From Callipepla californica brunnescens (lineage: Eukaryota; Chordata; Aves; Galliformes; Odontophoridae): a stretch of DNA of 64,000 nucleotides. The translations under genes and the position numbers were made by a program. Where the stretch lies: contig JALIRH010000002.1 of assembly GCA_023055505.1 (NCBI GenBank), positions 41,830,233 to 41,894,232 on the forward strand. Direction: 5' to 3'. Shown one piece after another: positions 1-12,459 of the stretch. Each line of letters starts with the position of its first letter. Position 1 is the stretch's first letter. A model generated the notes under the pieces. It was not told the DNA's origin. It saw only the letters and a program-made list of their open reading frames with translations, and did not search any database.

Positions 1-756
1 GTCTGTCCCTTTCTTTCCAATAGCTACCCCTTAGGTACTGAAAGGTCACTACCAGGCCTTCCTGAAATATATATCTGGCTTATTGAATGACAAGGGTAGG
101 AATGGAGTGGGGATAACCAATCTAAACAGCAGTGTAACTGCATGAGGGATCCTTTGTTTTGTATCCCCCACTAGACAAAGCTGTAGCAACATTTGTAGCC
201 TACTAATTGTGTGACTTATTTTAATGAACTGGTGAACCAAGAAAGCCTGGTGTTGTCTGATTTCACTCCACTGTTCTCTGAGAGGGCATGCTGTGCAGAG
301 CTGCAAGCAGGACTTTTATTCCTTAGGGTTATTGCCTCATGTTCTCTGCACGCTCAGATGAATGGCTGTATTTCAGTGCATTAGTCACATTTTCTAGCTA
401 TGCTATTTTCTCTTTTTCAGATAGAAATGTGAACTATTAGATCAATCTAGATCACATTTATATCACACCAGGGTCTTGGTGTAGATGTTAAATTCTGCTT
501 GCTCCATCTAGCACAACTCACACATATTGCCCCAGAAGAAATGAGTCTTAAATGTAGTGTGTTCTTTTCATTATTAGTCAGAAAAGGAAGGATTTTTATG
601 ACTGACAGAGTCAAGTTCAGAACTTCTGTGAAAATGTGGCAGACTCAAAATTTGACACCTGAATAAATCTGGGCCAGAAATATCAAATTCACCCTTATTT
701 TATTGCACGTCATGAATGGAACTCGCAGATTTCAGCTCCTTCGCTGTTTCAGATCT

Positions 757-758
<2 letters not shown>
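1..758. other. Unique AT-rich DNA, no gene seen
   Basis: No recognisable coding exon, RNA gene or repeat family. Short open frames on the minus strand (85 codons at most) have no family resemblance and look like chance. Confidence 0.6.

Positions 759-789
<31 letters not shown>
759..789. repeat. Poly(T) tract, 31 T
   Basis: An uninterrupted run of about 31 T. It could be the reversed poly(A) of an old retroposed sequence, but the DNA to its left shows no processed pseudogene that I recognise. Most likely a simple repeat, polymorphic in length. Confidence 0.9.
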
Positions 790-792
<3 letters not shown>

Positions 793-2634
793 GTCTTCTT
801 AAGCAAAGTGAAAATGCTACTGAGTTTATTGGAGAACTTGCTGGGCAAAACTGTCTGCTGTGTGAGAGGTCAAGTCAGATTAATGCAATGGTTCTTTTTG
901 GCTCCAAAATCAATAACTCTTAGGAATTATTGCAAAGGCTTGGTGTATTATGGCCAGCTCCTCAGAAGAAGAAAAAATCTATTTTCAGTGTCCTTACACT
1001 CACCCTGGCCACTTTAAAATTATACTCTCATTGGCAGAATTAATGCAAGTGCATTTGCCAATTTAATTGAAGTAGCATTTTTTGCTGCACAGAAAATACA
1101 ATTCTTTGTAGTAACTGATCTTTTACAAGTAAATAAAGGGTAATTATGTAGTCTGCTGTTCATTATATTGCACAACCCATCTATTGCTCTACAGATGTGT
1201 AAGTCTATACAGATGCTTGGCAGCAGACAGAGAGCATATTTACTGCATACCTGCAGCTAGCAGGGACCAAAGTCACTAAATCTGCGAAATGTGGTAAGAG
1301 ATCACACAGATTTTCTAGCTGGTGTCCAGTGCTGCACAGATGCTATGCGATGAAATTGCAAAGTTACTTAGTCCTGCCTGTGAAGGCATAAATCAGCCGA
1401 GTGAGAGGAACCCACAGATGCAGCTAGTCTTGATTTCAGATTCAAACTGTGTCTGCAGCTTGTCTGTGTGCCTCAGTGTTGTAGTTTCCTGCAATTTCAA
1501 TTTGGAGGCCAGTCTTTCTATTAAATGTGTCAACTGTTTGAAGCGCAGATTTAGAAAAGCAGGCAACAAAAGTAAAAGAAAATGCTTACCTTGGAAATTA
1601 ATTTTACCTGTGTTAAAAGTGAGGCTATGTACAATGAACTGTAAAAATATAGCAAGCAATGACAAGGTCTCAACTGATATTTTCTACAGAAAATAAAACC
1701 CAGTAGAATCTCATCTGGCTGTCAGAAACAGCCCAAACATTATACACATGGCTGTTGCAGCTAAGAACCTGGAACCAGAGTATGCTGAAGTGCTAAATGG
1801 GCTTTTGACAGCACTGGCCTCTTGCAGGACAGGGAGAATGATTTTGTTCATTTCACCGCATTTCTTTAGTTCCATTATTTAATTCAAACCTGGGAAGCCA
1901 GACAAAACTTGAAAATGCAGAGAGCCTGACATTCTTCCTCAGAACTCTTAAAAACTGGGAGGAGAAGAGAAGACCTGCTATCTGTTTTGAAAACTTGGCA
2001 AAATTGTGACTGCAAAGAGCTACTCTGTCCAATTCACCACTAGATATTATTTCCCTTATTTAAAAAGTCAGCAAATTTTAGATATGAAACTCTACTCCCT
2101 CAAAAAAATTACCAAAAAAAAAGTTCTCAGTATGCTTAAGGTAGCTTTTGCTTCCTTCCTGTGACTTTTAATTGGGCTCCAGTTGCTCTCCATTTGAAGC
2201 TTAGTCCTAATCATAAATAAGAAAGGAACTAGCATCTGGTAAATAAGAAATGAAGTGGTTTCACAGCTTGTAATATGATAGAAATTCTGAAGAAAAAGAA
2301 TAAGAGTAAATACTAAGCAAGCTTTATTGTTTCAGTCAGGAGGGATTCAGCTTGTGATCTGCAGGTTTTGTGCAGTCTGCCAAGAATGCTCCTCTGGCTC
2401 ATGGCCCATCCCTCATTGCTATCTTTCCTGGTGATTTCTCAAGAGAAACCTGCCAGGCAGATGAATAAGTGCTCTTCCAACAGATGCCTTATCCAAGCTG
2501 CCCTCTTCTAATGATGCTGCCCCTGTGTGGGTGTGCAACCAGGTGTGTCATAGGATAGGGACTTGAAAGGACTTGGGGGAAGCTGGCAGATGAAGGTGTG
2601 TGCATTGTACAACGTATGAGGCTCATGGTTCATT
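790..2634. other. Unique DNA, no gene seen
   Basis: A 124-codon plus-strand frame (1322-1696) overlaps a 90-codon minus-strand frame over the same bases. Both begin without a promoter or splice context, and neither translation resembles a known protein. I read both as chance. Confidence 0.55.
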
Positions 2635-2657
2635 GGGGCTCGGGTCTCAGGAGCCCC
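2635..2657. other. GC-rich hairpin
   Basis: Arms GGGGCTC (2635-2641) and GAGCCCC (2651-2657) enclose a 9-nt loop, followed by CCCGGGG-like bases. This is a small GC island in AT-rich DNA. No transcript context is visible. Confidence 0.5.
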
Positions 2658-2805
2658 GGGGAACCTTTAATCAACCTACTAACAGGTAACAATATGAGTG
2701 CATAAGTCATCCATTCCCTCATGTTTAGGTCAGCAAACCACACATTTCTAAGCAGAGTACAAAATAATGCAGAATAATTGATTTCCTTCAGGGTTTTTTT
2801 GTTCC

Positions 2806-2832
2806 CTCTCTCTCTCTTTCTCTCTGTGTGTG
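2806..2832. repeat. CT/GT dinucleotide repeat
   Basis: Short imperfect (CT)n passing into (GT)n after a T7 run. A simple microsatellite. Confidence 0.8.
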
Positions 2833-4032
2833 AAGATGTTCATTAGGAGATTGTATTACTTTTAGCATATCTTAATGAAAATTTAGAATCTTGCAGCAGA
2901 GGTGCCAGCCATGAGGTGGAATGAGACATGTTGATTAAAATGACTCAAGAAAAGAAAGAAAAAGAATATTGCTTTTTTAGAGGTGCAAATTGCAAGTCAG
3001 ATCACAGCAAAAAGCTGCTTGTCTGCACTGTTTATTTCATAAGCTTCAAGCATGAATGTTCACTGTGGAAAACTGGCATATTACTGGAGCTCTGGTAATA
3101 CTTTGGACTTTGCAGTTTTTATTCATTTCAAGCTGTTTCTCGCTGTTATAAAGGTTTTCTAGACAGCAAGAGCATAGCAATGGTAAGACTGTACTGACAA
3201 CACCTCTCATGCAACAGACAATACAGTTTTTCCATAGGAAAAGACAGACTTCTGGAGTTCAGTAGATCCAAAAGGGGGTTTAATCTGTACAAGACTTTCA
3301 AGAATGTCTTTAAAAAACCTTTGCTTGGGGTGAGTTTTTTAGAAAATGTTTGATACATAAGAATAAATATATAACACTCATTATATTGAAATGTAATTTT
3401 TCATTATATTTGTATGCAAGTTTCCCTCACAATGTATGCAAGGGAACATTTCTGTAAGGTACATAGGCTTGCTTAAGAACCATGGCCTTATATCCTGAAA
3501 TTTCTTTAGTCATACAAATTGTACTACTTAATTAGGCTCTTCCGATGAAGGAAGAGGAATGTCTCACCATTTGGTAGAATGGTAAGGTGGAATAGTGATT
3601 TACAACTGTAGAAATATTCTAATCCCTATTATCAAGCTAGTCCCACGTGAGGGATGTTGGTAGAAAATAATATTAAGCATATCTTGAGTACTGATGACAA
3701 GGTTTTTCTAAACTGTTGATGAAATTTTATAGATTTTCATTATATTGTCGAGAAGGTCGTTTAGTTATATGGCTCTGTTATTAAAATAATCCTCATAATC
3801 AAGAAAGATAATTCTTGGTAACTTTGTTTTCTGAAAGTAAAGGAGCAACAAAAGATGTGCAAATTCTTCATTATGGTCCTCAGATGAGGAGTCATTGTGA
3901 GAGGATTAGAAAAAGAGATTTCAGAGCCTTGTTTGAAGTATCTATTTTCCTGATCTAAAACCTCTATCTTTGAGAAATGGGAAGTATTCCTCTTTGTTAT
4001 TAGAAAACCTAATTTGTCTCAGCACCATCTAG
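2833..4032. other. Unique AT-rich DNA, nothing recognised
   Basis: No frame longer than about 70 codons, no repeat family and no RNA gene seen. Confidence 0.6.
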
Positions 4033-4320
4033 GGCAGTGGTCCCTAAATGGAATGTGTATACAGCTCAGAAGGTGTGGAAGACAATCGATTGGGTGAAGT
4101 AATAACATATATTTTTGTAAAAATATATGGATATTTATAAATAAAATACTTTAAAATAGCATTTATTTCATCCAGCCCATCACTTTTATTTTTTTATTTC
4201 TGTTTATATTTGATACTGTATAATGTATTAGTATAGCAGTAAATGTATATAATTTATTGACAAATACACACCTATTGAGGGGCATGGACAAACGTTTGTT
4301 ATCGCTAATGTGTTGTGATT
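4033..4320 (+). mobile_element. Possible hAT (Charlie-like) DNA transposon remnant
   Basis: The left end reads CAGTGGTCCCTAAATGGAAT and continues with a pattern like the start of vertebrate hAT/Charlie elements (CAGTGGTTCCCAAACTGGGGTGC-type ends, then a clause like AGGGGGTGTGGAAGAC). Near 4275-4317 the DNA reads GAGGGGCATGGACAAACGTT followed by bases that resemble a decayed copy of the opposite terminal inverted repeat. Between them is AT-rich filler with no transposase. If real it is a non-autonomous, very old copy of about 280 bp. I could not find a clean 8-bp target duplication, so the right end is uncertain and the whole call is tentative. Confidence 0.33.
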
Positions 4321-6792
4321 TAACTTGTAAGGCAGCTAAGCACCACAGTCATTTGTTTGCCACCTTCTTCAAGTGGCACAGGGGAGAAAACCAAAAAAAA
4401 AAACCCCAAACAAGTAGAACTTGTGGGTTGAGATAAAAACAATTTGCTAAGGCAGAAAAGAAAAAGTACAGTAATAGTAATTATTATAATATAATATAAA
4501 TTTATGAAACAAGTGATGAACAGTGAAATTTTTCACCACCTGCTGATTGATGCCCAGCCATTCCCTGAGCTGCTCTCCCTCAACCAACAATCCACAGTTT
4601 TATTGTTTTTTCACATTATGTCATACGGTGTGGAATATCCATTTGGCTATTTTAGGTCTACTGCCCAACTTCTGCTCCCTCAAAGCTCCTTGTGCCCCAT
4701 CACCCCCACTTTGATGGCAGGACTTTATGAGGACTTTATAATTTCCGAACTATTTGATGAGTTTTGTGGACATGGTTGAGGATTTAAATTCTAATGTAAA
4801 AAGTTTTTTGTTTGTATTTATCTCTTTTCAATGAAAGAAAACACTGAATTATTTTGTGGGGTGCCAAGTGGTTATCTGAGAAGGTTGCGAAACAATACAA
4901 AATAGAAAGAGACAAGGACATGATCAGAAGTTTCAGCTGAGGGCATGGGAAGATGTGACTCCCAGAAATATCCTGACAGAAGCACGAGCATAAAACACAT
5001 GAAAAGGGACTTGAGATCAAGGAAAGCGCCAACATACAGACAAAGGAAAAGTAAAGTGACTTGATGCATCTAAGCAATTTCTTTATGTTTTGGCATAGAT
5101 TTTCTACTTCTAATTTCAGACAGATATGTATGTTGGTATTTCCTGCCTTATGTTTTTGCTTTGTTGATTTTCTTGATCATCATTCACTGGTATTGAAAAA
5201 AATTACATCATTCATCTGTCATTATTCTGACCTCATTTTATCTATAGTATCCTGAGTTGTTTTTATGTTCAATTTAACACTTATTTAATTGACATCTCTT
5301 AATATATAATTTCAACTGCTGATTACAAACACAGAAAAGGTGTTTTGTGAGTTATGGATTGCATCAGTGGATGACTTGACATTGCAGTTTTTCAAGAACA
5401 ACCACCTACTAAATACAATAAAAGCAAGAATGAGAAAAATAATGAATATTTGATACTTCAGAAAAAAAAACCCTGAACTCCAATGGGGGGGATTTGTGAT
5501 AAGCAATAGGAGAGGCTTCAGCATGAAAAAATTTGCCCAATTTTTTTTTTTTTGCAAAACCAAATAATAGAATAGCGAGTACAATCACTATCTGAGGTAC
5601 TTAAGCGTAACAAAGCCATTTTTGGAGCTTGTGACTTCACTTGAATTAATCACAAATGGAAAACCCTGAAGAGGAGCACTGGCAGATCTTGTTTCATTGC
5701 CTCAACAAAGTCCTTTAAAGTAAGACTACAAAACCTGATCCTTCATTTTCTCCCTGTCTTGCTTGTCTGAGTACAAATTGGTAAGTATGCAGTGCTTACC
5801 AGCTTGTGGCCATGCTGAAGCTGAGAACAGCTAAGAGGAAGTGCCATGTTCCTCTACAGCTCAGATCTGTAACGGATGATGGGATGAGAGTTTTGCTCCA
5901 GAAGATGCAGGATAACACCCTTCCTTGCAAAGCAGAGGGAGCAATTTGTCATCAGTGGTGAGAGGCAACACTGGGATGGATCATGGATAACTAACACAAC
6001 CCACCTGTTTAGCAGATGGAGTTAAAACAGGAGCAAACTTCTCATATGCCTCCATATGGGTGCATGTGTCAGTTTCTAGTACTCGCTAGGGAAGAAAGAG
6101 AGGGCAGCTGCAGGAGAGCATCATCATCAATCTCATCATCCATCTGTTTTTGCAGGCTTTTATCTATTAGAGGATTAAGTTTATGATGGCTATAAAGCCC
6201 CACCCAGAGCTAAAAGGCAGAGTATGTGTGGAATGCTGGAAGTGTACGTCTCACATACAAATGGTTATATGGAATTGAAATTCTCTTTCCACCTGCATCT
6301 GCTTTTTGTGGCAAGAATGTGCAATTTTTATAGATAGCTGTGGTATGACCTTGTTAGAAGAGAAAATAGGCATTGTGTAAGTAGGATACATCATAAATAG
6401 TCATTACTTCCAGCACTTACAGAAAAAAACACAAATGCTGATATTGAGAAGGATGTGAACAACTTCAAAAATTAAACTTAGAGGATGAAGGACTTGGAAT
6501 AGCATAAATAACAGCTCACCCAAAAGCCATGTGATAGAATAATTCTCTCAAATGTGTCACCCAGTCATCTGGACATGTTGCTAAGTATCAATCACAGCAA
6601 TTACAGACCTTTCTCTCTCAAATCAAGATCGTTCCCTTTATGATTTCCCCTTGGCTATATCACAGTACAATCATTTGGCTTCTATTAAAATTTCTTGCTG
6701 AATATTTTTTTCTCACACTGCAATTCTTTACAGTGGTGAGATTTAATCTTCTTTGCAAAATAATTCTAGCAGGATAAAAAAAATATTATTTT
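4321..6792. other. Unique AT-rich DNA, no gene seen
   Basis: Contains A-rich low complexity at about 4393-4412 and a T-rich run near 5540. Frames of 90-97 codons at 4504-4779 (+), 4784-5077 (-) and 5312-5584 (-) are hydrophobic or T-driven and match nothing I recognise. Confidence 0.55.
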
Positions 6793-6842
6793 AAACAAGC
6801 TTGCAAGCTTGTTTTCATTTGCTTCTTAGGTTTTCATTTGCT
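6793..6842. repeat. 22-bp perfect palindrome plus short direct repeat
   Basis: Positions 6793-6814 form a perfect 22-bp palindrome centred on the TTGCAA between two HindIII sites (AAGCTT). Overlapping its right end, GTTTTCATTTGCT occurs at 6811-6823 and again at 6830-6842, a 19-bp spaced direct repeat. Could be a cruciform-prone site or chance in AT-rich DNA. No mobile element ends are seen around it. Confidence 0.8.
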
Positions 6843-8252
6843 ATTTGTTTAGCAAAAATATGGTGGAAAAATTTAACTTACTGGGAAAGATACTTTAATT
6901 TAAAGAAGTAATATGATTTTGAATTCAGTACATTCCTGAAAACTTTAACTAAAGAAAACACATTTCCAGAAGTTCCTCAACTTGTCAGTTCCTTTCATTT
7001 ATAGGAAAAAAATAATAAAATAAATCAATGAGGAAGATAGCAACATCGTAACTAAGAAGTAAGAGAAGATTTTCAGAAATATTTGATGCCACAATCTGGA
7101 TCAGTTTTCCAATTTCCAAAATGATTTCAAATTGAAGCAGGCAGTAGCTTTCCTGGATATTTTATTTTCTGCAGTTATATCATTTTGTGAGCAAGAAAAC
7201 CTTTTTGTTTATCTTGAAAGTCTTCATGAAAGTTGTATCTTGAGATCTTGTATCTGCTTTGTTGTGTTGCCAACAGCTCCCCTTGGGAAAGGGAGTTCCA
7301 GCATATCATAGCAGCCCATTGTCCAATGGAATTAGCAGTTAATGCTTTAACGCTAGCATTTGTGCTAAAGCTACATCGATACTGATATACTAAACATGAC
7401 AAGCGCATTCTCACAAGCTGTGGCCCACAATGCTCTTTATTTTTTCATACACTTGTTTCATATAATTTTGACCAAAGCAGGGTCAGAGGACAGTAATGGT
7501 CAGGGACTGTCCTGAGGACACCAAATGGTCCCAAACAATATAGAAGAAGATGACTATTAGGGCACAATGCTTGTGGGACTAGAAAACAAATCCCAGAGCA
7601 TTTTGTTTACTAGCACATACTACTGAGTTATCTTGACCTAGGTGTTTATCCGTATGTTACTTAGTATACGCTAGAAACTTACCATCACTAAAAGGTATGT
7701 GAGCCAGCAAGTATTGAAATACATGCTTAAAACTATGTTGCTGACAAAGATGTACTTCAACAGGCTCAGCTAGTCGAGATGCCAAAGTCTAAATATAATG
7801 TACTTATATATACAGGAATGAAACAGTGTAATAATTATTTATAAAATATTGATATTGTTTTGGGATGTGGTTTGTTAGCAGGTTGATGATATTTATTACG
7901 ATAAAATTATTATTTTTTAATTTCCCTCTCTTTTGATGTTTCCTACCTGATTTAACATGTAGTTTATGTGCTCTCTGCTCATCAGAATGCAATCAGTGCT
8001 TTAGTTGTTAACATAAAAACAGGGCTGGATAAGACAAGGTGTCATTGCTCCTTGTCATCCTACTGTGTATATTCTCACACTAGAGAACTTTTGGTTGTAA
8101 TTTCCAAATTCTATTATCCCTCCTTAGCTACTTCATTTTAAAGGCCCTCCTTGGGTTGGGGAAGTTGCAGATATGTATACAGACTGGGAGAAAAACTCTT
8201 TGAGTTTTCTTGCTGAGAGGTATTTAGGGACCCTGGTAGAACAAATACTTAA
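6843..8252. other. Unique AT-rich DNA, no gene seen
   Basis: Nothing coding is recognised. A 79-codon minus frame (7175-7414) has no recognisable domain. Confidence 0.55.
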
Positions 8253-8909
8253 CACGAGCCAGCAGTCAGCTTGCAGACTGGAAAGCCAAGAGTATCGTGG
8301 GCTGCATTAGAAGAAGGGTGGTCAGCAGGGAGAGAGAAGGAATTGTCCCCTCTACTCTGTCCTTGTGGAGCCCCATCTGGAGTATTGTGTTCAGATCTGG
8401 GGCCCCCGACTCAGGAAAAATGCAGAGCTTTGGGAGGTGAGAGGGTCCAGAAGAGAGCCACAAAGATGATCAGAGATCTGGAGAACTTCTCCTAAGAATA
8501 TAGGCTGACAGAGCTGGGCTTGAGCAGCCTGGAGAAGAGAAGGCTGTGAGGAGACCTAATTACAACCTTCCAATATTTAAAGGGAGATTATAAACAGGAA
8601 GGAGATCAGCTTTTTACCTGGATGGACAGTGACAGAACAAGTGGGAATGGTTTTAAACTAAAGGAGGGAAGATTTAGATGAGATATCGGGGAAGTTTTTT
8701 GACTGAGAGGGTAGCAAGGTGCTGGACCAGGCTGCCTAGAGAGGTTGTGGATGACCAGTTCCTGAAGGCATTCAAGGCTGGGTTGGATTGGGCCCTGGGT
8801 GGCCTCATCTAACAGTTGACAACTCTGCCTAGAACACAGAGTTGAAACTGTGTGATCATTGAGGTCCTTTTGAACCTAAAACATTCTATGCCTCTATGAT
8901 CCTATAGTT
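8253..8909 (+). mobile_element. CR1 LINE, 5'-truncated, plus orientation
   Basis: This is the 3' part of a chicken repeat 1 (CR1) non-LTR retrotransposon. The frame 8271-8495 still reads like the C-terminal third of CR1 ORF2 ('GWSAGREKE', then a decayed '[15 protein letters not shown]' stretch). It is followed by 'GCTTGAGCAGCCTGGAGAAG', the 'lesion' clause GGCTGCCTAGAGAGGTTGTG, the GGTTGGATTGGGCCCTGGGT clause and a terminal CTATGCCTCTATGATCCTAT, a degraded ATTCTATGA tail. Indels and stops show it is dead. The 5' truncation is typical of CR1 target-primed insertion. No target-site duplication is obvious, as expected for CR1. Confidence 0.93.
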
Positions 8910-9179
8910 GTTGCTGCAACTTGGCTAGGTGACACAGGCACAGCCCACATCAGCTGTTCCTGTCACTAACAATGTTTATCTCCTTCCCCACTGAAGTACT
9001 TCAGATGTACACGACAAAACACATGTACACTGTCAACAGAAATCCTGGCTTCTCCACTGAGGAAGAGGAGGAGGTGAGGAGAAGGAAGCACAGCCTCCAG
9101 CCCCTTCTCTGGTGTGGTGTAGGCCAGCAGAGCTGCTGTCAGCCATCTGCATTCCCTCCTCCCTGCTCCCGTGGAGGCC
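8910..9179. other. Unique DNA between CR1 and GC-richer patch
   Basis: Includes a purine-rich stretch near 9056-9095 (repeated GAGGAAGAGG-type bases). No gene recognised. Confidence 0.5.
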
Positions 9180-9500
9180 GCATGCCAAACGCCTGCAAAT
9201 CGAAAAACATTTGTTCTGTACTATAAAAACCAGTGGCTAACAGCTGCACATGTTGTCTCCAGTGTTGTAAACCTGTCATCAATGCTGTATTGTTTACATA
9301 TGGCTACAAGGCCTTGTAGCTCAGCATCCCTGCGCAGTGCAGTGGCGGTGGAGGTATTTGTGACAGCTGTGTCAGCTGGAAGCAGCACAGCCAGCTTATT
9401 TGTTTCAGCAGAGGCCTTGGTAACCCCCACTCCAAAGACACAAATCAAATTCTTTCATTTTTTTAATGAGCTCACTGTTAATAATAGATCCACTGCAGTG
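9180..9500. promoter_or_regulatory. Candidate regulatory patch, E-box rich
   Basis: This GC-richer, CpG-containing patch stands out from its AT-rich surroundings. It holds five CANNTG E-boxes: CAGCTG at 9241-9246, CACATG at 9247-9252, CATATG at 9297-9302, and a close CAGCTG pair at 9364-9369 and 9373-9378. A forkhead-like TGTTTAC (9291-9297) overlaps one of them. An 18-bp perfect palindrome, GCTACAAGGCCTTGTAGC, lies at 9303-9320. Both strands are open over much of the patch (121 codons plus, 75 codons minus), but neither translation resembles a protein family. The features fit a conserved bHLH-responsive enhancer, but that is inference. Alignment to other bird genomes is needed to decide. Confidence 0.28.
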
Positions 9501-10943
9501 CAGATGCTGGAATGGAAAAAACTAGCATTTCCCTAACAAGGAGCAAAATTCTATAAGATATAATGGATTTCAACTGAAATAGTTACATCCAGCCAGGCAG
9601 CACTTATAATTCATGTACCAAGTGTCCAAAATGAAATCAAAATCTGGGAACGACGCAAAAGGGCTTATTTTCCGCATCAGTGAAGTTTATCAAGTTCCTA
9701 CTGATTAATATGAAAAGATGTTTGCTTGTTCAATTGTTTTCTTTGCACAGACATCTGAGAGACGTTGATTTAGATATTACAAGTATTTCTAGATTGACAC
9801 AATGCTTTTAACACGGTAACTCAATTCTTTCTGAATTATAAATGGCAGTTATCATATAGGGGAAGTTAATTTTTTTCTCTTAGTGACAATATTCCTATGT
9901 AGAGAAACAATTTATATATATATACTTACGTGAAGGCCTTTCTTGAAATATCAACAATTAATTCATTGATTCTTCCAACAACTTCTGTTACATTAAAAAA
10001 AATAAATATTAACTTTCCCTGTTCAAACGGAGTCATTTACCCAGGATTCTTAGCGTAGTATGATTTGAAGTTGCTTGGCCAGAGATGAGAGAAAAATATT
10101 AAATAAGCTATCACTTCAGAACACATGCCATCCCACAGAACTCATAGAATGTTTTCAGATCATTAAAACCGAGGCCGAATGCTTACCTCCTCAGCAGGGA
10201 TTATTCCAGTTACTTGTTAGGTATAAAAGAGAGAAGCATAGGCACACACTTTCCAAGCCTGCCGGTGTATATTTGTAGCTAAACAAAAATCTCCAGTCCT
10301 TTCATGATGGAGTAGGCAGATTCCTGACACAGGGTAGAACAATTTAAGATGGAGATTACCTACTCTCACTAGTTTCTCCACTGATGTGCCCCTCTTTGCT
10401 TTTCAAGGATTTCATTCTGCACACCTTCATGACCTTTAGGGCTGCTGACAACCTGTAGAGAAACTGTGCAACAGTCCCAAGTCATCAACAGAAGCTGGTG
10501 CCAGCACCCAGCAAATAACAGATCAGTGTTTTTGGTGCCCATGTTGGTTTTGAGAGCACTGTATGCTTTGCAGACGTGATTATTTTATTTTGGTTTCTGG
10601 AACAGGTTTGGACAGCAGGCACTGTCCTGTTTTACTGCATGGTGCTGATACTCTACTCTCTCTGAACATATGCCTTTGGAAGAGTTAAGGCCTGATCTTG
10701 CAATGTGCTAAGCACCTTAGAGAAATTAAAAATATTCCATACCTCTGATATTTGCTGAACCTTGCAGCTTTGATCTCTTATACTTCAGTTCCCCAAGAAT
10801 TACTTATGTTACCCTTAAACATTACTAATACTTCAGTTAATTAGGAATGGACACATAACTACAACTACAATAGTCTACTTTTGCTGGTTGCTGCCTCTTT
10901 GGTCTTTGAAAGTCATGTTTTATCACGATCATAAAACTCTTAT
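9501..10943. other. Unique AT-rich DNA, no gene seen
   Basis: Contains a short (AT)n near 9912-9923. No exon or repeat family recognised. Confidence 0.55.
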
Positions 10944-10966
10944 AAAAAAAAAAAAAAAAAAAAAAA
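10944..10966. repeat. Poly(A) tract, 23 A
   Basis: Uninterrupted run of 23 A preceded by a TTAT. No retroposed gene is recognised upstream. Confidence 0.9.
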
Positions 10967-11152
10967 GCATACAGAAATGCTGTAAAGGTGCTTGAGATCT
11001 TCACTGCTTGGCATGACTGGAAAATCTGCAGCCGGAGCTCCTTGTGTGATATTACTCTGTCTGAAAATGATGGCAGGAGTCAGTTATTCTCCTGTAAGGA
11101 CATGCTTTGGAAGATGACAAATATCTGCTGAGCACAAATATGCTGGGCATCT

Positions 11153-11195
11153 ACCCCTCCACAACAATGGACACCCCTCCACAACAGTGGACACC
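11153..11195 (+). repeat. Two-copy 20-bp tandem repeat
   Basis: ACCCCTCCACAACAATGGAC (11153-11172) is followed directly by the same 20 bases with one change (A to G) at 11173-11192, then a 3-base partial unit. One recent replication-slippage duplication. Confidence 0.9.
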
Positions 11196-12459
11196 ATACC
11201 AGTGAAAGTCCATGTCCTGTGAATAGGGTATCATTCTCCTAATGCCCCAAATGACAGGAAAAGTACCAGCTCTCATGGTCATCCTGACAGCACATTCCTT
11301 GTATCTAACCACAGCTACTTTTAGGACTGCTTTCATTAGCACTCCCTGTATTGATGTGTGGTCACCACACTGGTAACTACTCTTTAGCCTTTGATCTACC
11401 TAAAAGAGCATTGATTCTGTTTTAACTAAAACATTTTCTTTACAGGTTTTGCCTTTGAACAAGGATTGAAAGAACCAGCCTGAACTATCTTTTAATCTTA
11501 TGTATTATAGATTATGCTAAATTAGACAGGATTTGAAAAATTACCTCTAAATGTCTCATAATTATTAATCATTATCCAGAATCCTCCAGCCCCCACAAGA
11601 TGATCAAAGAACATTTGTTGTGTTGTTAGATGCTTTTAAAGGTTATGATATTCAATACTTCTTATTTTCTTAACATCAGTGAGAAAAACAAGTAGCAAAA
11701 ATGTAATGTTTTTGGAATAGATTAATTTCATCCCCCTATTTGTATTCATTGGTTTTATTAATAGCATCACATTGTCTGATACTGTCTAGCATTTTAGAAG
11801 GTAGGATGACTTTATGCAGTAAGGACAACAACTAATATAATAGTAAAATAGTACATTGTTCCAGCAGATAAATATGCATTAGCATTTCTTAGAACTAGCT
11901 TTACTGACCAACCAACAAAAAGGGAATTAATCTTATTTATTGTTACATCATTTATATCTAGGAATGTGTACATTAGTCTTTACGTGATTAATATACATTA
12001 GTACCACAGCATCCCTTTCATGCTCTTAGTAATTAGCTGTTGCTTGACATGAAGCTACAACGCTACTTAAAAGCAATTATAATCTATCATTTGCTGGCTT
12101 AGTCTGACTTTTAAGTTTGGAGCTTTTTGGCAAGAAGTACTACGGCTTTATTATTTGGTCATGCTGCAGCTGTTCCACACGGAAAGCCTAAAAATTCTCA
12201 TGGACAGATTTTATTGAAAGAAGAGCATGAAAGCAGTAGTAACAGTAATAGTTGTGAAAGAGAGATTTGGTTTGATTGAAATTTTGGATACCCTCAAAAT
12301 AGCATCAATCAGTCTTCTCCAGAAAGAACATACAGACAGAAATATGTCAGCTATTTTATATGTTAGGCTTGAAAAAACAGGGAACTGTGTTTTATGACCT
12401 TTTCTAACCTTGAATTTTTGAACATTCCTCCTTCTTTCTAATTACTCCCTCTGCGTTCT
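11196..12459. other. Unique AT-rich DNA, no gene seen
   Basis: Nothing coding or repetitive recognised. Confidence 0.55.

Noticed and set aside
703..1017. 104-codon plus-strand ORF
   Set aside because: Runs through the T31 tract (poly-phenylalanine) and has no other support.
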